Of a stretch of DNA of 64,000 nucleotides, positions 53,775 through 62,682 are shown piece after piece. The number at the start of each line of letters is the position of its first letter. Position 1 is the stretch's first letter. The notes under the pieces were generated by a model. It worked only from the letters and a program-made list of their open reading frames with translations. It did no database searches and was not told the origin of the DNA. This DNA comes from Poriferisodalis sp965262965. Lineage in GTDB: Bacteria; Actinomycetota; Acidimicrobiia; Acidimicrobiales; Poriferisodalaceae. The stretch spans positions 124,001-188,000 of the forward strand of contig NZ_OZ253573.1 of NCBI RefSeq assembly GCF_965262965.1, given 5' to 3'. The translations under genes and the position numbers were made by a program.

Positions 53775-56700
53775 TTATTGGGTGCTGTTGGTGAGTGTGC
53801 GTGCTTGGTGTCCGACTTTTTGGGCGGTTTGCCAGCGGTTCGGGCCGGCGATGCGGGTGATGTTGTGACGGTCGGCGATTTTGGCGGCGGGCACTGCTGT
53901 TGGGCCGCCGACGACGTAGCCGCCGTGTGCTGCTGCGGCCAGCCGTGTCGCTTGGCTGTGGGGCATGGCCGCTTCGCGTGCGCCGGCCAGTATCACGCAG
54001 TCGGTGCCGATGATCCCTGCGAGGGTGACTGCTGAGTAGATGTCGGATTGTGCCATGGCGTCGGAGGCCACCACGATGGGCGTGTCCCCGGAGCAGTCCG
54101 ACGCCACCCATGGCTGTGCGCCGGCCAGGTGCAGCCCGGGCGCGCCGACGTCTGCGGGCAGAGGCGCCGGTTGGGCAGCAGACGCCTCCGCGGGAGTGCC
54201 TCCGGCCAGTCGGATCGCTTGATCGCCGACCTTCTGCGCAGTCGTCCACCGGTTGCCGCCCCAGATTCGTGACATATCGCGGTCGGCGAGCTTGGCGGGG
54301 GGCACCGCTGCTTCGCCGCCGACGACATAGCCGCCGTGTGCTGCTGCGGCGAGCCGCGCGGCCTGGCTTTGGGGCATGGACGCCCCGCGGGCGCCGGCGA
54401 GCACCACACAGTCCGTGCCGATGATCCCTGCCAGGGTGACTGCTGAGTAGATGTCGGACTGCGCGTCGGCGTCGGAGGCCACGATGATCGGCACGTCGCC
54501 GGAGCAGTCCGATGCCACCCACGGGTGTGCGCCGGCCAGGTGCAGCCCGGGCGCGTCGACGTCCGCGGGCACAGCGAAGAAGGCCACACGGTAGGTCTTG
54601 GTGCGGCTGGCGTCGGCGGAGGTCACCGTGACGGTGATCTGCGCGAGGCCGCCGAGCGCGACCTGGTGGCCGTTGGCGCCGTCGGCGTCGCTGTCGCCGG
54701 GCTTGATCTCGACATCGGCGCGGCGCTGTGTCGCTTCGGCGGTCACGACGGTCTCGGTCACGCCCTCGGCGACGGCGACATAGTCGGTGCGGTCGCGGTC
54801 GAACCCGCCGAAGTCGACGCCGCTGAGCCAGAGCGCGGCGAGGCGCGCGTCGATGGCGTCGGGCATGTTGTAGGTGTAGACGCGGCGGTCCCTTTCGTCG
54901 ACGACGTACATGACGTCGCCGTCGGACCAGATCCCGCTAGGACTGCTGTTGCCGGCGCCGGAAAGCTCCCCGAACTCCTCACGAGGGACACGCTCGAGAA
55001 GCCGGGGCTCGCCGCTGTCGGCCTGCGCGGCGCTGACCGCGCCCGGCTGCGCGGGCACGACGGGCAGCCGGTAGGCGAACAGACGCTCGGCGCCATGGTC
55101 GGAGACCCAGACAGTGACACCGTCGGACCACAGGTCGCGGGGATCGCTGTTGGCGCGGTCGAGCAGGTAGCGCGCGAGCAGCTGCCCGCCCGACAGGTCA
55201 TAGGCGAAAAGCGCCCGCGCCCGGTCCAGCACCCACAAGGTCCCGCCGTCGGACCAGATGCCGCGCACATCGCCGTTGGCCCGGCCGAGCACGATCTCGC
55301 GCTCGGCGAGGCGGTCGCCGCTGTCGAGGTCATAGACAAAGACACGGTCCCGGCCGCTGTCGGACACCCAGGCAATCCCCGTCCGGGACCACAAGCCGCG
55401 AGGGGCGCGGTTCGCGTCGTCGAGCACGAACTCGCTCCCCTCGACCCGCTCGCCCATGGCCAGGCCATAGGCGTACACCTCGCCGTCGCCGTCGCTGTCG
55501 GCGATCCAGAAAACGGCACCGTCGGACCACGAACCCGTCGGCCGGCCCTGACCGCCGTCGAGGCTCTCGATGTCATGTTCCACCGTCCACTCAAAATCCA
55601 CAAGACTCGGCCTGGCCCTGCCGCCGCCGCCATCGGTGTCGGGCACCGGGAAGAACGGCACGCTGCGGGTGGGCGGGCTGGCGGCGGGCGGCCTGCTGGC
55701 GGGTGGCCTGCTGGCGGGCGCGCTGTTGGCGGGCGCGCTGGTGCGGCCCGAGCCCGACGGCGACCAACCGCTGGGCGTCTCCCCGTTGAGAGCCTGCACC
55801 TGCACCTCATAGCCGGTGCCGGCGCTCAGCCCCGTGATCGTCGCCGAGGTGGACGTGCCCGAATGCGACCACGACCTGAACACACCGCTCGAACCCGCCC
55901 GATACTGGACGCCGTAGCCGACCAGCGCGGGGCCCCCGTCGCGGCCCGGCGCGCTCCAGGCCACCTCCAGGCTCGTCGTCGAACCCGACGTAGCCGACAC
56001 CGCCGGCGCGACAGGCCGCGACGGCGCCTCGGCCGCGTCGGTGAGGGCGATAGTGACCGCCACCGTGCCGCTGGCCGTGCCGTCGGAGACCTTGATCGTC
56101 ACCGAATAGCTGTTCTTGATCTCGAAGTCATAATTCACGCCCGACTTCGTCTTGATACGCCGCGTCGCCGCATCGAAGCTGAACGAGGCGGAGTCGGCAC
56201 CCTCCATCGAATACGTCAACGTGTCGCCGCTGTCGGCGTCGGTCGCCGCGGGAACCACCGCCCCCACATTCGTGTTAGCGGCGGTGTTCTCCGCGAGACT
56301 GCGCGTCAACGAAGCAGCCGCGAACACCGGCGCCCTGTTGGTCGGCGAGTTGGTGCGGCCCGTGCCCGACGGCGACCAACCGCTCGGCGTCTCCCCGTTG
56401 AGGGCCCGTACCTGCACCTCATAGCCGGTATTCGCGGTCAGCCCGGTGATCGTCGCAGACACCGACGTCCCCGAATGCGACCACGACCTGAACACACCGC
56501 TGGAACCGGCCCGGTACTGGACCTCATAGCCGGTCAGCGCGGGGCCCCCGTTACGGCCCGGCGCAGTCCAGGCCACGTCCACGCTCGTCGTCGAACCCGA
56601 CGTAGCCGACACCGACGGCGCAGCCGGTGTCGCCGGCTGCTCAGCCAGATCAGTCAAGTTGATAGTGACCGCCAACGTGTCGCTGGCCGTCCCGTCAGAG

Positions 56701-58100
56701 ACCCTGATCGTCACCGAATAACTGGCCTTGGTCTCAAAGTCATAAGACACACCCGACCTGGTCTTGATCTGCCGCGTCGCCGCATCGAAGCTGAACGAGG
56801 CGCTGTCGGTGCCCTCCATCGAATACATCAACGTGTCGCCGCTGTCGGCGTCGGTCGCCGCCGCAACAGCCGCCCCCACATTCGTGTTCGCCGCGGTGTT
56901 CTCCGCAACACTGCGCGTCAACGAAGCAGCCGCGAACACCGGCGCACTGTTGGCAGGCGCGGTCGTGGTCGTGGTCGTCGTGGTCGTCGTGGTCGTCGTG
57001 GTGGTGGCGGGCGGGCTGTTCGCGTAGCCTTGGAGCTGCATGGACATCTTCAGGCGCTGCGAAAGCCAATCGCTGAGCAAGCTGAACCACGATAACTGTT
57101 TATCGGCGATGGTCCAGCCCGTCAGACCCGTCTGAGCCAAGCTCTTCGTTCGACTGAAGCTCGCGCTGATTCCAGTGACACCGTCGTTGACGGACACCCA
57201 GTAGACCGTCGACGCCGAAAGAGTGGTGTTCGTCGGCGCCGTGAAGATGTTCACGGAGTTAGCGGTGAGGGTGGCCGGGTTCGCGAGCGTGGCGACCACA
57301 CCGCCTGGCCGGTTGCTGCCTAGCTCGTTGGTGGTGTTGTTCTCCCGGATCTTGACCACCGTCGTCGAATTCTCAGCCAAAGCGGCCAGATGGATGCGGA
57401 CATCGGACAGCGTGTATCCGCCGGTGTTGCTCCCAGTCGTGAAGCTCTGCGCCTGGAAAGCATTGTTGTCGCCTGTATGACGAGCCTGGCCGGCGTTCGA
57501 CACCAGCTTCACCGACGGCGAATTCGCGTAGCCTTGGAGCTGCATGGACATCTTCAGGCGCTGCGAAAGCCAATCGCTGAGCAAGGTGATCCACGATAAC
57601 TGTTTATCGGCGATGGTCCAGCCCGTCAGACCCGTCTGAGCCAAGCTCTTCGTTCGACTGAAGCTCGCGCTGATTCCAGTGACACCGTCGTTGACGGACA
57701 CCCAGTAGACCGTCGACGCCGAAAGAGTGGTGTTCGTCGGCGCCGTGAAGATGTTCACGGAGTTAGCGGTGAGGGTGGCCGGGTTCGCGAGCGTGGCGAC
57801 CACACCGCCTGGCCGGTTGCTGCCTGGCTCGTTGGTGGTGTTGTTCTCCCGGATCTTGACCACCGTCGTCGAATTCTCAGCCAAAGCGGCCAGATGGATG
57901 CGGACATCGGACAGCGTGTATCCGCCGGTGTTGCTCCCAGTCGTGAAGCTCTGCGCCTGGAAAGCATTGTTGTCGCCTGTATGACGAGCCTGGCCGGCGT
58001 TCGACACCAGCTTCGCCGGCGTCTGCGTCTGCGCCTGGGACAGGGGCGTGGCCACAGCCAGCGCCGTGACCAGCAGCACGAACACAGCCAGCGCACGCAT
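53775..58100 (-). CDS. giant modular surface protein, copy B
   Basis: 1441 aa from ATG 58100; an in-frame GTG at 58226 would add 42 residues across the poly-C tract. Same signal peptide as copy A. The N-terminal beta domain occurs twice in tandem (about 29-193 and 193-361; QAQSFTTGSNTGGYTLSDVR, TGLTGWTIADKQLSW), then a poly-Thr linker, only two cadherin-like/Fn3 modules (381-786), an SRPPASRPPA-type linker, WSDG repeats, the cadherin-like beta-sandwich (RTDYVAVAEGVTETVVT) and two CWB2-type segments. The C-terminal third is almost identical to copy A; the middle differs in module number. Likely a surface adhesin paralogue. Confidence 0.85.
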   Translation of the reverse strand: MRALAVFVLLVTALAVATPLSQAQTQTPAKLVSNAGQARHTGDNNAFQAQSFTTGSNTGGYTLSDVRIHLAALAENSTTVVKIRENNTTNEPGSNRPGGVVATLANPATLTANSVNIFTAPTNTTLSASTVYWVSVNDGVTGISASFSRTKSLAQTGLTGWTIADKQLSWITLLSDWLSQRLKMSMQLQGYANSPSVKLVSNAGQARHTGDNNAFQAQSFTTGSNTGGYTLSDVRIHLAALAENSTTVVKIRENNTTNELGSNRPGGVVATLANPATLTANSVNIFTAPTNTTLSASTVYWVSVNDGVTGISASFSRTKSLAQTGLTGWTIADKQLSWFSLLSDWLSQRLKMSMQLQGYANSPPATTTTTTTTTTTTTTTAPANSAPVFAAASLTRSVAENTAANTNVGAAVAAATDADSGDTLMYSMEGTDSASFSFDAATRQIKTRSGVSYDFETKASYSVTIRVSDGTASDTLAVTINLTDLAEQPATPAAPSVSATSGSTTSVDVAWTAPGRNGGPALTGYEVQYRAGSSGVFRSWSHSGTSVSATITGLTANTGYEVQVRALNGETPSGWSPSGTGRTNSPTNRAPVFAAASLTRSLAENTAANTNVGAVVPAATDADSGDTLTYSMEGADSASFSFDAATRRIKTKSGVNYDFEIKNSYSVTIKVSDGTASGTVAVTIALTDAAEAPSRPVAPAVSATSGSTTSLEVAWSAPGRDGGPALVGYGVQYRAGSSGVFRSWSHSGTSTSATITGLSAGTGYEVQVQALNGETPSGWSPSGSGRTSAPANSAPASRPPASRPPAASPPTRSVPFFPVPDTDGGGGRARPSLVDFEWTVEHDIESLDGGQGRPTGSWSDGAVFWIADSDGDGEVYAYGLAMGERVEGSEFVLDDANRAPRGLWSRTGIAWVSDSGRDRVFVYDLDSGDRLAEREIVLGRANGDVRGIWSDGGTLWVLDRARALFAYDLSGGQLLARYLLDRANSDPRDLWSDGVTVWVSDHGAERLFAYRLPVVPAQPGAVSAAQADSGEPRLLERVPREEFGELSGAGNSSPSGIWSDGDVMYVVDERDRRVYTYNMPDAIDARLAALWLSGVDFGGFDRDRTDYVAVAEGVTETVVTAEATQRRADVEIKPGDSDADGANGHQVALGGLAQITVTVTSADASRTKTYRVAFFAVPADVDAPGLHLAGAHPWVASDCSGDVPIIVASDADAQSDIYSAVTLAGIIGTDCVVLAGARGASMPQSQAARLAAAAHGGYVVGGEAAVPPAKLADRDMSRIWGGNRWTTAQKVGDQAIRLAGGTPAEASAAQPAPLPADVGAPGLHLAGAQPWVASDCSGDTPIVVASDAMAQSDIYSAVTLAGIIGTDCVILAGAREAAMPHSQATRLAAAAHGGYVVGGPTAVPAAKIADRHNITRIAGPNRWQTAQKVGHQARTLTNSTQ
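57019..58014 (-). repeat. 504-bp tandem duplication of the N-terminal domain in surface protein B
   Basis: TTCGCGTAGCCTTGGAGCTG starts at 57019 and again at 57523; the following ~490 bp are nearly identical. Copy A has a single, diverged version of this domain. Confidence 0.92.
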
Positions 58101-58204
58101 CGGCCGACGCAGCCGGACGCGGCCGTCGCGGACGGCCGAAGTCACCGCGACAGCGGCGGCTTCGAGCCGTCCCGCAGCCCGATCGGCTCGCCGACGGCAA
58201 GATC

Positions 58205-58218
58205 GGGGGGGGGGGGGG
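58205..58218. repeat. 14-base poly-G tract at the 5' end of surface protein gene B
   Basis: Run of 14 G at the site equivalent to the 23-G run of copy A. The difference, 9, is a multiple of three, so the upstream GTG stays in frame with the protein in both copies. Confidence 0.95.
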
Positions 58219-58250
58219 AGTCTCACGCCGTCGAGCCGGTCTGCCTTCGG

Positions 58251-58269
58251 CTCATACAGGACGTATGAG
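58251..58269. promoter_or_regulatory. inverted repeat upstream of surface protein gene B
   Basis: CTCATAC-AGGAC-GTATGAG: perfect 7-bp arms around 5 nt, at the same place as the 6-bp version in copy A. Confidence 0.35.
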
Positions 58270-58304
58270 ACGAGTCGTTCACCGCTTGGCTCACCGCAAC
58301 ACCT

Positions 58305-58727
58305 TCAGTCAAAGACCTGTGCATCAATGACGGACGTTACCGCGGCCGACCACCTCTGGACTACGAGGGCGACGACGGACCCGTCGACGCGCTCGATGAC
58401 CAAGCCGGCCTCTTGGCCGTCGTGTGTCCGCCAATGAGCTGTCGTCTCGCCCTGCGAGAACGGCAGAACATCGACGATGTGAATGCGGCCGGTCAGTGCC
58501 TGCGCCGCAGTCGGCAAGGCGTCGAATCTCGTCGATCCCGTGATCACGAACCGCCCTGGCGCACGGTTCCGATTCAGCTCGGCCTTGATGGCATCGAGAA
58601 CCACGGGTGCTTTCTGGAATTCGTCGATGCATACGGGCGCGGGCCCCGAGACGAAGGTCGCGGGGTCGCACGACACTGCATCGCGTACCGCTGGTTGGTC
58701 AAGGTCGATCACTCGAACGCCGTGACG
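58305..58727 (-). pseudogene. broken DUF4143-type ATPase (copy B)
   Basis: Counterpart of the fragment at 50334-50756 with one visible residue change (NRNRAPGRF for NRNLAPGRF). It has the same internal deletion and the same missing N-terminus. Confidence 0.7.
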
Positions 58728-59300
58728 ACGAGCGGCTCCGAGGAGCCGTACGACTCGTGGGGCAGCCCCTACGGCGCATCCGGTCCCAAGCCGCGCGAGG
58801 GCGCCTGGGACCCTGTCCGGGACTGGCAGTTCATGGGCCACAACGTGAAGCGGTTCATGAAGATCTGGGAGTGCCCCAAGCCGGTGCTCGGGCAGATCCA
58901 CGGCTGGGCGATCGGCGGGGCCACCGACATGATCCTGTGCTGTGACCTGCTGTTCATGGCTTCGGACGCATATATCGGCTATGCGCCCTCGCGCATCTAC
59001 GGCACGCCCACCACGATGATGTGGGTATATCGGCTAGGCCTCGAGCACGCCAAGCAGTTCTTGCTGTCGGGCGACGCCATAGACGCCGAGACCGCCCACC
59101 GCATCGGACTGGTCGCCTACGTGTACCCGCCCGACGAGCTCGGCAATCAGGTCGAGGCGTTCGCCCGCCGGCTCGCACACATCCCGGCGAATCAGCTGGC
59201 GCTCAACAAGCTGCTCGTCAACCAGGCGTTCGAGAACATGGGCCTTCGCACCAGCCAGCTGCTGGGCACGTTGTTGGCCCTTCGTCGTTTTGCGGGTTGA
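58728..59300 (+). pseudogene. enoyl-CoA hydratase/isomerase fragment (copy B)
   Basis: Same truncated crotonase as copy A with 12 fewer base pairs in the Ser/Gly stretch and several residue changes (YGASGPKP for YGAPGPKP; DELGNQVEAFARRLAHIP for EELGDRVEAFARKLAHIP). Both ends are missing, so it is unlikely to be functional. Confidence 0.75.
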
Positions 59301-59372
59301 GGGTCCGTTTGTAGGGGTCGAGGCCCTGGGGGGATCGATGTTTGAGACAACGCCGTACCTTGGAGGGCGTCG

Positions 59373-60300
59373 ATGAGGCGTGATGTTGTGTCGGTGCGGC
59401 TGTGGCTGCCGCGCGTCAGAGTGCTGGGGGTGGTCGTCGACGCGCCTGAGCGGCTGGTGGCCGACGCGCGGGCGATGACGGTCAACGCCGCAGCTCGCCG
59501 CCACGCGCTGAGCTGGAGGCTGGCCAACGCGCTGGTGGTGGCCTGGGCAGGCCTGGTCGCCGGCCGCCGCCGTCGCCAGAGGTGCCGGGTGCTGGTGGTG
59601 GACGGGGACCTCGATCCGCGAACGGCACCGGTACGTGACGGTGCTGGCGAACCGCGACGCCGGCGAGGTGCTCGCCATGGCGCCCCACCGCAGCGCCCAG
59701 GCGCTGTCGGGGGTTTTGGCTGCTCAGGGGCACAAATGGTGCCGTGGCGTGAAGGTCGTGGTGTGCGACGGCTCGGCGGCGTACAAGGCAGCCATCGAAG
59801 TGCGCCTCGGCCACGCCCGCCATGTGCTGGACAGGTTCCACGTGATCAGATGGTTCGCCGCCGGGCCTCTCAGCAGTGCGCCGCGACGTGCAGCGCCGCC
59901 CCGAGGGCTCCGAGCCGGCGTTCGACCCCGAAGTGTTCGGGGCGCGGTTCTTGCTGACGCGCCGGCCCGACAAGCTCGACGCCGCCGACCGCAAAGGCGC
60001 CCTCGAAGCGCTCGACCGGTTCGCGGACATCTACCGCACCGCGCAGATCCCCGAGTTCAGCGACACCGTCGACACCTTCCTCGCATGGCACCACCAGATC
60101 CTCGACTGGCACCAAACGGGACGGCGCCCCAACGGCCGCATCGACCGAACCAACAACCTGCTCCAAGTCCTGCGCCGCAAAGCCCACGGCATCACCAACT
60201 ACACCAACTCCGAAACCCGCGGACTCCTCCTGACACGAACCCCGCCGAGCCCAGCAGCCCCAATCCCACAAATTCGCGAAGGCTCGATTGGTGCGAGAGT
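59373..60300 (+). mobile_element. ISL3-family transposase remnant (copy B)
   Basis: Nearly identical to the remnant at 51423-52345, with the same frameshifts and deletions. It carries a few substitutions (LLTRRPDKLDAADRK for LLMRRPDKLDAAERK). The duplicated sequence ends inside its 3' end at 60287. Confidence 0.8.
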
Positions 60301-60352
60301 TAGGTATAGCGTCCGCTGAAGCGAATTGCCACAGTTGGCTTCGCTGCTGCGT

Positions 60353-61177
60353 TTAGGCGCCGGTCCATTTGGGCGGGCGCTTCGCGGCGAATGCCCGTCC
60401 GCCCTCTTTGGCGTCATCGCTGTCGCCCACGATCTTGCGAATCGACTCGCCCATGCGCAGGGCCTCGGTCCAACCCATCCGTTGGCTGCGCCAGGCCACT
60501 TCCTTGACGGCACGCACGGCCAGCGGCGCTCCTTGGCACAGGCGCGCTGCCAGGTCGCGGGCCTCGTCCATGAGCGTGTCGTGCGGCACGACCTTCCATG
60601 CCAGGCCCATCTCGCGGGCCCGATCCGCGTCGATGTTGTCGCCGGTCAGCAGGATCTCCATGGCGTTCGCCCAGCCGATCTTGTGCGGCATCCGCATCGA
60701 GCCCACGATGGTCGGCACGCCGATCTTCACCTCGGGCATGCCGAACAGCGCGCGATCCGACGCGATCAGGAAATCCGCAACCAGCGCACCCGTCAGTCCG
60801 TATCCGATGCAGGCACCGTTGACGGCCGCGATGACGGGCTTGAACAACTCAAGACCGCTCTCGAGGCTGTTGATGGTCGGGATCTCGAAGTACGAACCCG
60901 ACCAGATTCCCGCCGAGCCGCGGGTCGGGTCGCGCAAATCGGCACCGGCGCAGAACGCCCGGCCGGAGCCGGTCATGATGGCCACCCAGGCGTCGGGGTC
61001 GTTGTAGAACTCCATCCAGGCCGCGTTCAGGCACTGCCGCATGTCGCCGTTGATGGCGTTCATCGCCTCGGGCCGGTTGTAGGTGATCGTGGCGATGTGC
61101 CCCTCGAGCCGGTACGTAGCAGCTGCTTCGGGGTCCGAGGTATCGGGCACAGGGCCCTTGTAAGAAGGATCCGTCAT
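60353..61177 (-). CDS. enoyl-CoA hydratase/isomerase family protein
   Basis: 274 aa from ATG 61177. Crotonase fold: ATITYNRPEAMNAINGDMRQ, GSGRAFCAGADLRDP (oxyanion-hole segment), KPVIAAVNGACIGYGLTGAL, ALFGMPEVKIGVPTIVGSMR. The length is normal and the gene intact, unlike the two truncated crotonases upstream, to which it is not closely similar. It may hydrate or isomerise an acyl-CoA; no pathway partner is adjacent. Confidence 0.87.
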   Translation of the reverse strand: MTDPSYKGPVPDTSDPEAAATYRLEGHIATITYNRPEAMNAINGDMRQCLNAAWMEFYNDPDAWVAIMTGSGRAFCAGADLRDPTRGSAGIWSGSYFEIPTINSLESGLELFKPVIAAVNGACIGYGLTGALVADFLIASDRALFGMPEVKIGVPTIVGSMRMPHKIGWANAMEILLTGDNIDADRAREMGLAWKVVPHDTLMDEARDLAARLCQGAPLAVRAVKEVAWRSQRMGWTEALRMGESIRKIVGDSDDAKEGGRAFAAKRPPKWTGA

Positions 61178-61261
61178 GCGCGCCGTTCTAGCGCACCCCT
61201 TGCGCTGCGTTCCGACGACGCCCGTTGACGGGACCCCAGCGCCAAGATCCATGGGCCAGAC

Positions 61262-61682
61262 CGTGGACGCCACGGCGTGGTAATCCGCGGGGCGAAGCTC
61301 CACATCACGGGTGCCTCATTCGGCCACGAGCTCCTCACGATCCCCACCAAGGCGATGAAGGCTGGCGAGGAGGACTGTCGGGCTGGCCCAGCTCGTTGCC
61401 GAGGCCAACGGCACAGCCGGCATCGGTCACGTCAAGGAGAAGATCTCTGAGATGATCATCCACGCCACGCTGCTCGGGGCCACGCTGGAGGCCGCCATCG
61501 AGCACTGCTCGATCGGACCCGAAGGAGCCGCGTTCGCCAACGAGCTCTACACCAATGCGGGCAAGTTTCACGCCGCGGCCAACTACAGCGCCATGGTCCG
61601 GCACCTCCACGACATCGCCGGGGGAGCAGTGCTGGCCTCGCTGAGCCTGCTCATTAGCCCTGCGAGCGCCGGGACGGTTTGA
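61262..61682 (+). pseudogene. remnant of a 4-hydroxyphenylacetate 3-hydroxylase (HpaB)-family gene
   Basis: Two pieces in different frames. The first (about 61270-61370) reads HGVVIRGAKLHITGASFGHE, LLTIPTKAMKAGE, as in the middle of HpaB-type oxygenases. The second, ending at 61682, reads HVKEKISEMIIHATLLGATL, FANELYTNAGKFHAAANYSA and MVRHLHDIAGG, the HpaB C-terminal domain. Some 150 residues between them are gone. No functional product is expected. Confidence 0.6.
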
Positions 61683-61722
61683 GCAGCCTCCTTGGAAACC
61701 CTCCGGTTCGGAGCGTGGCAGA

Positions 61723-61728
61723 TACGTT
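61723..61728 (+). promoter_or_regulatory. TACGTT -10 box, probable leaderless promoter of ABC cluster
   Basis: TACGTT ends 6 nt before the ATG at 61735 and no Shine-Dalgarno is present, the same layout as at sufB and sufC2. Confidence 0.35.
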
Positions 61729-61734
61729 GAGCAC

Positions 61735-62682
61735 ATGAGCGGCGACACCGATGACATAACGGTGATCGTCGAGACATCGGCGCTGACGCAACGATTTGGG
61801 TCGACAGTGGCGCTTGACGCGCTGGATGTCCAGATGCGGCCCGGCGTGACCGGGCTAGTGGGCGCGAATGGTGCGGGCAAAACGACGTTGCTCCACGCGC
61901 TCCTCGGCTTGCGCACGCCGACGTTGGGCTCAGCAACAGTGCTAGGGCTGGATCCTCTCAGCCAAGGGGCGACATTGCGGGCCAAGGTCGGGTTCGCTCC
62001 CGAGCGTGACGTGCTTCCCGACGAGATGCGCGCCGTCGATTTCGTGCGCCATCTGGCGCAGGTGCGCGGCTTGCCTCGCAGCGAGGCGCGCACTCGAGCT
62101 TCGGACAGTCTGTGGCTCGTCGGCCTCGGCGAGGAGCGCACACGCACGCTCGGCACGATGTCGACCGGCCAGCGCCAGCGGGTCAAACTGGCGCAGGCCA
62201 TTGCGTCAGATCCACAGCTGGTGCTGCTTGACGAGCCCACGTCGGGCCTCGATCCGACACAGCGCGGCGAGATGCTTACCCTGATCGGCGAGATCAGCAA
62301 CGAACACTCGGTCAGCGTGGTGCTGTCGTCGCATCTGCTCGCCGAAGTCGAGCGCGTGTGCGACCACGTCGTGGCGCTGGACGCGGGTCGTGTGGTGGCA
62401 AGCGGGCCGCTTGCGGAGCTTGTGGGCGACGGCGAGGGCGTCACTTTGGAACTCGTCGACGTCGCCGAGCACGCAGGGTCGGTCGATCTCGTCGAGAACA
62501 CATTGCGGGGCGCCGGTGTTGAGGTGCAGCGCTTGGGCACGACGCTGCGTCTGGGCGGCGGCGACCGCGATGAGCTGTGCGACCGGGCTCGCGACGCGGT
62601 GGCCGAGGCGGGTGCACGCATTCGACGTCTCGAAACCCGCCGGCGCACCCTCGCCGATCTGTTCGAAGCGACATCGGCATGA
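61735..62682 (+). CDS. ABC transporter ATPase (ABC-2 type)
   Basis: 315 aa. Walker A VGANGAGKTTLL, signature MSTGQRQRVKLAQAI, Walker B VLLDEPTSGLDP, H-loop LSSHLLAEVERV. The C-terminal ~90 residues (ELVDVAEHAGSVDLVENTLR...RTLADLFEATS) resemble the regulatory tail of exporter ATPases. It forms an operon with the permease (ATGA overlap) and a second ATPase. Substrate unknown. Confidence 0.87.
   Translation: MSGDTDDITVIVETSALTQRFGSTVALDALDVQMRPGVTGLVGANGAGKTTLLHALLGLRTPTLGSATVLGLDPLSQGATLRAKVGFAPERDVLPDEMRAVDFVRHLAQVRGLPRSEARTRASDSLWLVGLGEERTRTLGTMSTGQRQRVKLAQAIASDPQLVLLDEPTSGLDPTQRGEMLTLIGEISNEHSVSVVLSSHLLAEVERVCDHVVALDAGRVVASGPLAELVGDGEGVTLELVDVAEHAGSVDLVENTLRGAGVEVQRLGTTLRLGGGDRDELCDRARDAVAEAGARIRRLETRRRTLADLFEATSA

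Larger units (their letters stand above)
52701..60287 (+). repeat. 7.6-kb direct duplication, right copy (B)
   Basis: Right partner of 44032-52337. Its left edge lies inside an antitoxin-like gene that continues upstream in this copy, so copy B keeps the original left flank and copy A is joined to the IS5 element. The right end leads directly towards an intact enoyl-CoA hydratase gene. Confidence 0.95.
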
